DNA of 64,000 bases from Parelaphostrongylus tenuis (Eukaryota > Nematoda > Chromadorea > Rhabditida > Metastrongylidae): positions 620,001 to 684,000 of the forward strand of contig JAHQIW010005250.1 of the NCBI GenBank assembly GCA_019055375.1, given 5' to 3'. Below, piece by piece: positions 58,855-64,000 of this stretch; the first letter of the stretch is position 1, and each line of letters opens with the position of its first letter. The position numbers were made by a program, and so were the translations under genes. The notes beneath the pieces were generated by a model. That model ran no database searches. It saw only the letters and a program-made list of their open reading frames with translations, and was not told the DNA's origin.

Positions 58855-59076
58855 TGGGCGTACCAACCCCTTTTTTGAGCTTAAATCATTCTTTTTTGGA
58901 ATTATATTGAATGTTTTTTTGGGGGTTTCAAAAACAGTCGATCTTTTGATATAGTTTCGATCTAACAGCAAAAATCTATCGACTGAGAGGTGGTGATGGT
59001 ACAGTGTCATAGTACACTGTGCCATCACCACATACGCCTCCCTCCTTGTTTCAATGCAGGGCTGAATGTGGGGCGG

Positions 59077-59124
59077 GAGTCACTGAGGAGGAGGACGAAC
59101 CTCCGAAACACCGGTGTATGACCC
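59077..59124 (+). ncRNA. Hammerhead ribozyme 4 of the array (core intact)
   Basis: GAGTCA, CTGAGGA, GGAGG-ACGAA-CCTCC, GAAA, CACCGGTG, TA, TGACCC. The core is intact with cleavage base A. Stem I has one mismatch (A against C) outside the three pairs next to the core. Probably active but perhaps weaker. Confidence 0.75.
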
Positions 59125-59502
59125 TGGGCGTACCAACCCCTTTTTTGAGCTTAAATCATTCTTTTTTGGAATTATATTAACCTATATGGTCTCCACCAAT
59201 CACAGCGCCGCACTGAGATCACTATTGTATTAATAACTAACTATATCCAAAGCAGCTGCGAACGGGTCCTTCAAAATCAACGTTCTTCTGTTCAGCTCAC
59301 AGAATAAAAAAAAACACTAAAAAAAGCTTAAGCAGCTTAATGAAATAGTTGCAGAGAAACATAACTACTTTATTCATGGATTATCTATTGAAAGTGTGTC
59401 GTTGAAAGGGTTAATGGCAAGCTGTGCTTTCCACACCAATTTCGTTTGCGGATTTTCAGGAACTCTCAGCAACAATGTTGGCAGTTTTTGTGGTACTTAC
59501 AT

Positions 59503-59790
59503 GTTAGACGATGATAGATGAAAAACCGATCTCAATCGCCGGGCAGAAAATTTTCGTAGGAAAGTTAGTGATAATTCGAACCTAAATCTCGCTACAGCAA
59601 TGCGCGGCCGGTTTTCAAAACACTTTTATATAACGCTGTAAAATTCAAAATAAAATTATGTTCCACATGACCACGTGTTTTTTTTCTTACCTCGCTTATA
59701 TTTCGCTGGGCAAAACTTACCTCAGAGTGCTAGTACCCCATTCGATAGCACAAGATTTAAAGAAGTGTTTAAATAAAAGATAGTTCTACA
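59503..59790. mobile_element. Long-TIR MITE, solo half
   Basis: It starts GTTAGACGATGATAGATG and runs through AAACCGATCTCAATCGCCGG, TCGCTACAGCAATGCG and TATAACGCTGTAAAATTC. It then continues into the interior (GCTTATATTTCGCTGGGCAAAA, CATTCGATAGCACA), matching the right arm of copies 1 and 2 in reverse complement. The other half is missing. Confidence 0.6.
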
Positions 59791-60274
59791 ACAGCTGAAA
59801 ATTTGGCGAACCATGAATATGATGAATATGGCAGCGTTTGAGAAAAGACTCCAATTTATCGCTCCATAGGTATGTCTGGTCTGTGAATCGTTATTTACTA
59901 TGTGTTACTCTGATCGTTATACATCACTTTGCTGCTACCATTTTAGAAATGATAACGAGTCTGTTTTGGAACTTTTATACCCATGCGATTTTTACGCCAA
60001 CATTGTAATGGACAAAATTAAGATAAGAGGCCATTGCTAGTCAAATTATCGGTAGTGATTTCGTACGAAATAAAAATTTGTTGTGTTTCTAAATGTAGAG
60101 TATAAGTGTTCCCGGCTCACGGCCGTGACAGCATATGTAAGATATGCTACCGATTGATTATCCTGACTAATGATCAAGAAAAGATTCCTATATAGTTCAT
60201 GCCGTACAGTTGGCAAGTCATGCGCTTAAATGAAATAGCTCACTCGCGAATGCATTAAGGAGCTAATGGGTACT

Positions 60275-61035
60275 GTAAAGAGTTTGTGCCGTTTTGCATT
60301 CTAACATGATTTTGCAGTGAAATTGCATTATTCTGGTACTCTTGAATTGCGCATTTCCTTGAAGCATTTTCATATACAACTTGCCTATATTTGCTTCAAG
60401 TAGAGCTGTCTTGGGCAACAAATTCGCGTGCTACTCATGCAGGAATGGCGCGTAGGGGAAAATGTTAATGAAGCGGCGCGCAAGATTAATGGAGCTCAGG
60501 GCGCTAATACGACTGCAGAAGAGACAGCTAGGAAGTGGTTTTCGGGGGCCGAAGCTGGAGAGAACAATGAGGAATAGTCGCGCTTGAGCCGTCCTCAGGA
60601 TCTTGATCGTTAAGCTGTCCTCAAGATGGTTAAAGAGAATCCCTCAATTACATGCCGAATGCTAACCTAAAGAGATTAGTTTTTGCATCAAGAGCATCAC
60701 CATCATTCTGCATGAGCTGATTAAGGTCTGGAATAAGTCAAAGTGGATGTCACGTGAATGACCCGAGTGCCCGTCGTTTCGTTAAGCGTATCATCGCCTT
60801 ACTCTCCATTAATCTTGCGCGTAGCCTCGCTAGCGTTTTTCCCTGCGCGCCATTCTTGCATGAGTAGTAAGCGAATTTATTCCCAAAATAGCATCTTAGA
60901 GTATAGGTAGGTTGTGAACCAAAATTTTTGCAAGGAAATACGCAGCTAACCGACACCAAAATCATGCAATTTCATTGCGAAATTCATAATTGAAACCAAA
61001 ACGACACAAACTTTTTACGTACGCTATTATGTGAT
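60275..61035. mobile_element. Palindromic pair of mariner 5' halves
   Basis: The left half (plus) has the end AAAGAGTTTGTGCCGTTTTG, an untranslated stretch, then EWRVGENVNEAARKINGAQG and TARKWFSGAEAGE (mariner first helix-turn-helix; stops follow). The right half (minus, 61035-60750) has the same end (AAAAGTTTGTGTCGTTTTGG) and MQEWRAGKNASEATRKINGE followed by a stop. The two face each other, giving an approximately 760-bp imperfect palindrome without catalytic domain. Confidence 0.7.
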
Positions 61036-61049
61036 ATGTCATTTATTCC

Positions 61050-62200
61050 CTATACTACTTCATCGACTCACGATATAATCCATTATTTCGAATGCAGCTG
61101 CTTACTAACTATATTGTTCCGTATATTACTTTGATAGTGTGTTAATCTTTAAATCTATTTTGAGAAAGCATTCCAATAGGCGACCTCGCTTTTTCATGAT
61201 AAGATAATTTTCTGTAGACTGAACTTCGCAAGAATGTTATATCGTGACTTTCTTTTAATCACTACATTCTGGACCGAGGTTGACGTCGTTGCGCTTGCGT
61301 TGTTCTACATAAACGTCTCAGTCTCATCTTGGAACAAAAAAAGGATAAGATGATAGAGCTTTTGGCATTGATAAATCCCTCTGAGATACGCCATGCATTC
61401 AACTTCTTCAAGGATCGTTAGGGGCTATCAGATGCATGCCTGTCCCGTACAATCACTTGTGGTGGTTTACCGCTATATCAAGATCACTGTTATCATCATG
61501 GACAGTTCCAGACAGCACTCTCGATCCCACAGAGGTGGAATGTTTGGTGAGCTCACAGCGTTTTGTCGAACCGACGATTAAGCGTGCATTAGAGGGAATC
61601 TATAGCCACTGCGCTTCATGTACGTCTCGATATGCGCTCGAATAGAGTTATTTAAGCACTTAAATTGATTTGAATTGAAATCTCAAATTGACTCTCACGA
61701 TTTTCGAGCGAAAATAGATGAAACTTTGTAGCAAATTCTTTCATAGTCATATGCAAGGTATCAACGACAGTTTTTGCTGAATGGTCACTTTCAAGAGTAA
61801 GAGTTTCTGATTTTTTTGCTATATTGATCTATACGCCTGCGATATCGCCCTCAAATGGTCAGTCGACAAGAAAACTGTAGCAGCAAGGAATCGCCATCAT
61901 CCTACAAAAAGCTAGAGTCATGATAATAATTTTCACTCTGAATTTCAAAGGCAGACAATTACGTAGAACGAAGATCTGGGAAAGAACTTTAGAAATTCTG
62001 GTCAACGAGAACAAATTTTCATCATTTTGCTATATTGTCAGTTCTTTTGCTCGTATAAGTTCATTCCTAAGCAGTTTGCAAAATAAGGTAATTACACACT
62101 TATCGTAATAGGTTGTAGAAAATGCTCTCTCGCATTTTCAAAATGCATCGAAAAAATTAATTTGCACACCAGTTAAGCTCAAACAAAAGACAATTTAATA
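61050..62200. other. No feature recognised
   Basis: Short open stretches (for example 61393-61645) show no family match or repeat relationship. Confidence 0.35.
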
Positions 62201-62219
62201 GTCAAAGTAGTTCCCTTTC

Positions 62220-62870
62220 ACATCACGACAATTCAGCCACATACCTGGCAGTATAAAGATTCCGCGACAGTAAACTTGTAATCTTTGGATTTGAAATTCT
62301 TCCTCATTTTCAGGGCGTTATGAAACTTCTTGTTTTCCAGAAAGTGCTCTGTCGAGCGAAGTAAGTGATAGTTATTTGGCACCAAGCCCAAGCTGTGCGG
62401 CGGACGCTCCAGAACCTCCCCTCCGTAACCTGCCAAGTGATTTCTTGACGTCAATGCTATAGAGGTTTTACGTTGTCGTGCAAAAGAGTGATTGGAGTTC
62501 GACGATTCTGCAGCCTCTGACGAACACGGTTTAAGATCTCGCAATAAAACACGGCTGTTATCGACTTCCCTTTCTTGAGAAACTTCCAGTGAATGACTCC
62601 GACTTCAGTTCGATTAACGATCACTCGGAGATCGACTTCTAGTGGACGTCCCCCTCTTGGCTTGTCGGTCAATCGGTCTCTATCTTTGCGAAATGTTTTG
62701 AACTAGCGCTAAGCTCTATAAACATTGGAAATTTCGATGTACGCCTTGCAGATTCGTCGATGAGCCTTATCAGCGTTGACACCCACCTTGCAGTGGAAGT
62801 GAAGCAGTGGACATTTTTCTTCTTGGGACAGGTCCATTCTGAAGGTGTCTAGGCAAATAATATATCTTTC
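62220..62870 (-). mobile_element. Internally deleted mariner transposase
   Basis: Minus strand: MDLSQEEKCPLLHFHCKVGV, KAHRRICKAY, FKTFRKDRDRLTDKPRGGRP (helix-turn-helix, wFxxFrxGDxxLxDxPRxGRP and GRP linker), then directly GVIHWKFLKKGKSI, LLHDNVKPL (catalytic DNxxPH block, altered). After a frameshift come LERPPHSLGLVPNNYHLL (usual PYSPDLAPSDYHLF) and KSKDYKF. The middle, including the first catalytic Asp, is deleted. Dead. Confidence 0.78.
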
Positions 62871-62899
62871 GACGCGCAGCAAGAAAATGGGTTTTCAAT

Positions 62900-63420
62900 A
62901 AGCTCAAATTCGCACAGAATATATGTGTTGAAATATTTTCTCAGGCAACACGACACAACTTTTTCTACAACCTACTTCTACTGCACAGTATTTCCCTATT
63001 GTAACCGAGTACCTGTATGCATCCACTTTAACTCTTTCTCATATCACCGCAAGCGTTTTTGATGAATGAGGTTGAAACTTCGAAGAGGTCTTGCGACTCA
63101 TTGAGAAAAGAACTTAAATGTTTGCCTACAATGCTTAGTAAAATCAAGATACTTTATTTGCAGAGCGATTTGAAGCTGACATTTTGAAGGGAAATCATTA
63201 ATCACATCTTTACATTTCATGTCTTGTCAAAGAATGCAAAAATTGAATTAATCACTTCATTTTTGTCGTGCAGCTGTGTCGCTGACGTCTGAAACAATTC
63301 ATATAATGGTATAAATTTGGAATATTCTTCTTTGTTCATTTTGATCCTTTATTTTTACTACTTTTTGGCAGTGTAATAATCTCATAAATAGACATTTGAA
63401 AGTCTGAGTAGTATGCAGAA
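62900..63420. other. No feature recognised
   Basis: I see nothing beyond AT-rich spacer. Confidence 0.4.
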
Positions 63421-63422
63421 CA

Positions 63423-63710
63423 TTCAACATCACGCGACAGTCGAACCAGCGTTCCATCCATAACAGAGGCGCATGTTACCATTACTCCAGCAGAGCCACC
63501 GCTTTTCTACCACTCCTTCTTCGACATATCCTATAGTAGGAATCAGCAACCAACCTTTAATGTTTTTTTCGGGTAAGCACATATCTACGAGACGATATAT
63601 CGAAGAAAGAGTGGTAGCAAAGCGGTGGCCTCGGTGATGTAGTGATAGCACGTGCCCCCGGTATGGATGGAACACAGTTCAACTCACAGCTGGGGTCAAA
63701 TGTTTTGCCA
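63423..63710. repeat. Palindromic pair of tRNA-like repeats
   Basis: The left arm (CGAACCAGCGTTCCATCCAT, GCGCATGTTACCATTACTCC, then GCCACCGCTTTTCTACCACTC) is the reverse complement of the right arm (GAGTGGTAGCAAAGCGGTGG, GTGATGTAGTGATAGCACGT, then CCGGTATGGATGGAACACAG). The right arm keeps a tRNA-like A-box side (GGTGATGTAGTGATAGCACG) and a B-box-like AGTTCAACTC. Confidence 0.75.
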
Positions 63711-64000
63711 CTCAATACACTATGATGTAATTCATCTCTGCTGCTTAGTGCCTGATCATGGCAAAATAGAGGAGCACGTTACTTGCCAACCAACAGCAAT
63801 CATCCAAGCTAAGAAATTCGACACCTCAATGTATAACGCAGCTTGAGGCAAGCTTATACCAGGAATCAGCACATCCTGGTAGAACAAAATCATTCACACA
63901 GCGTAGATATGTTACTTAATCTGCAACTATATCAAAATCGAAGTTCCTGAATTTTGATCTAGATGTTCTTCTGGTAGTCACAAATTGAACTGAATGCCAC

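Larger units (their letters stand above)
58257..59176. mobile_element. Hammerhead-bearing inverted tandem element with 12-bp target duplication
   Basis: A 920-bp insertion flanked by perfect TTAACCTATATG (58245-58256 and 59177-59188). Inside are four copies of a roughly 270-bp monomer: two in tandem on the minus strand (ribozymes 269 bp apart), then two in tandem on the plus strand (270 bp apart), head to head around 58735-58750. Each monomer has the ribozyme, a T-rich tract (CTTTTTTGGAATTATATTGA), GTTTCAAAAACAGTCGATC and a GTGATGG..CACTGT..CCATCAC hairpin-forming stretch. The right-hand monomer is cut about 40 bp short. There is no protein. The target duplication implies insertion as one piece, probably by a retroelement in trans. 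It resembles PLE terminal repeats and retrozymes (inference). Confidence 0.8.

Noticed and set aside
58100..59031. Three similar open frames sharing KRSTVFET and NIIPKKND
   Set aside because: They overlap the hammerhead monomers and exist only because the monomer is repeated. The conserved unit is the RNA motif and the frames are not shared in length or start.

Overview
This window looks like accessory DNA from a nematode chromosome, most likely a strongylid such as a hookworm. It is AT-rich and has no dense gene packing. It carries nematode-type serpentine (7TM) chemoreceptor exons with GT..AG introns and an RTE-clade retrotransposon of the type common in hookworms. It also holds Penelope-like elements (PLEs), mariner and piggyBac remnants, and many tRNA-like short repeats. 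The genus is inferred from element style, not proven. I found no intact protein-coding gene, no rRNA, no convincing functional tRNA, no CRISPR and no prokaryotic features.

The backbone is a tandemly repeated, decaying segment. Unit 1 (about 3.4-15.6 kb), unit 2 (about 20-29.7 kb) and unit 3 (about 40.1-47.7 kb) each hold, in the same order and orientation, an unrecognised minus-strand gene followed by a six-exon minus-strand Srt-like chemoreceptor. A further receptor-like piece in unit 1 recurs alone at 54.5-55.6 kb. All three receptors are broken, each differently. Copy A (7061-13825) is nearly whole, with one in-frame stop in exon 6. Copy B (23038-29343) has frameshifts, stops, a lost acceptor and a PLE inserted in exon 3. 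Copy C (43064-47148) has single-base deletions and a mariner in its last exon. Comparing units shows which transposons arrived after the duplication.

Between and inside the units lie a frameshifted, 5'-truncated RTE (37.48-40.07 kb) and two other RTE 3' ends (17.2 and 31.7 kb, the second with a SINE nested in it with a target duplication). There are also PLE 3' parts with GIY-YIG endonuclease (11-13 kb inverted pair, 24 kb), several mariners (30.2, 43.3, 60.3, 62.2 kb), a piggyBac fragment (33 kb) and a long-TIR MITE family (26.4, 42.1, 59.5 kb). A microsatellite-cored foldback element sits at 36.0-36.6 kb.

The most striking content is catalytic-RNA-like. At 58257-59176 a 920-bp insertion, flanked by a perfect 12-bp direct repeat, holds four hammerhead-ribozyme motifs in about 270-bp monomers: two on the minus strand and two on the plus strand, head to head. 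Three have an intact core and the fourth has a G at the cleavage position. A different, perfect hammerhead core sits at 35634-35675, with decayed relatives at 8.5, 8.7, 25.1, 25.4, 48.2 and 49.2 kb. A minimal PLE-type hammerhead sits at 24043-24077 and a third decayed family at 18.2 and 34.5 kb. All the better-preserved motifs have a short palindromic stem III, which favours cleavage as dimers.
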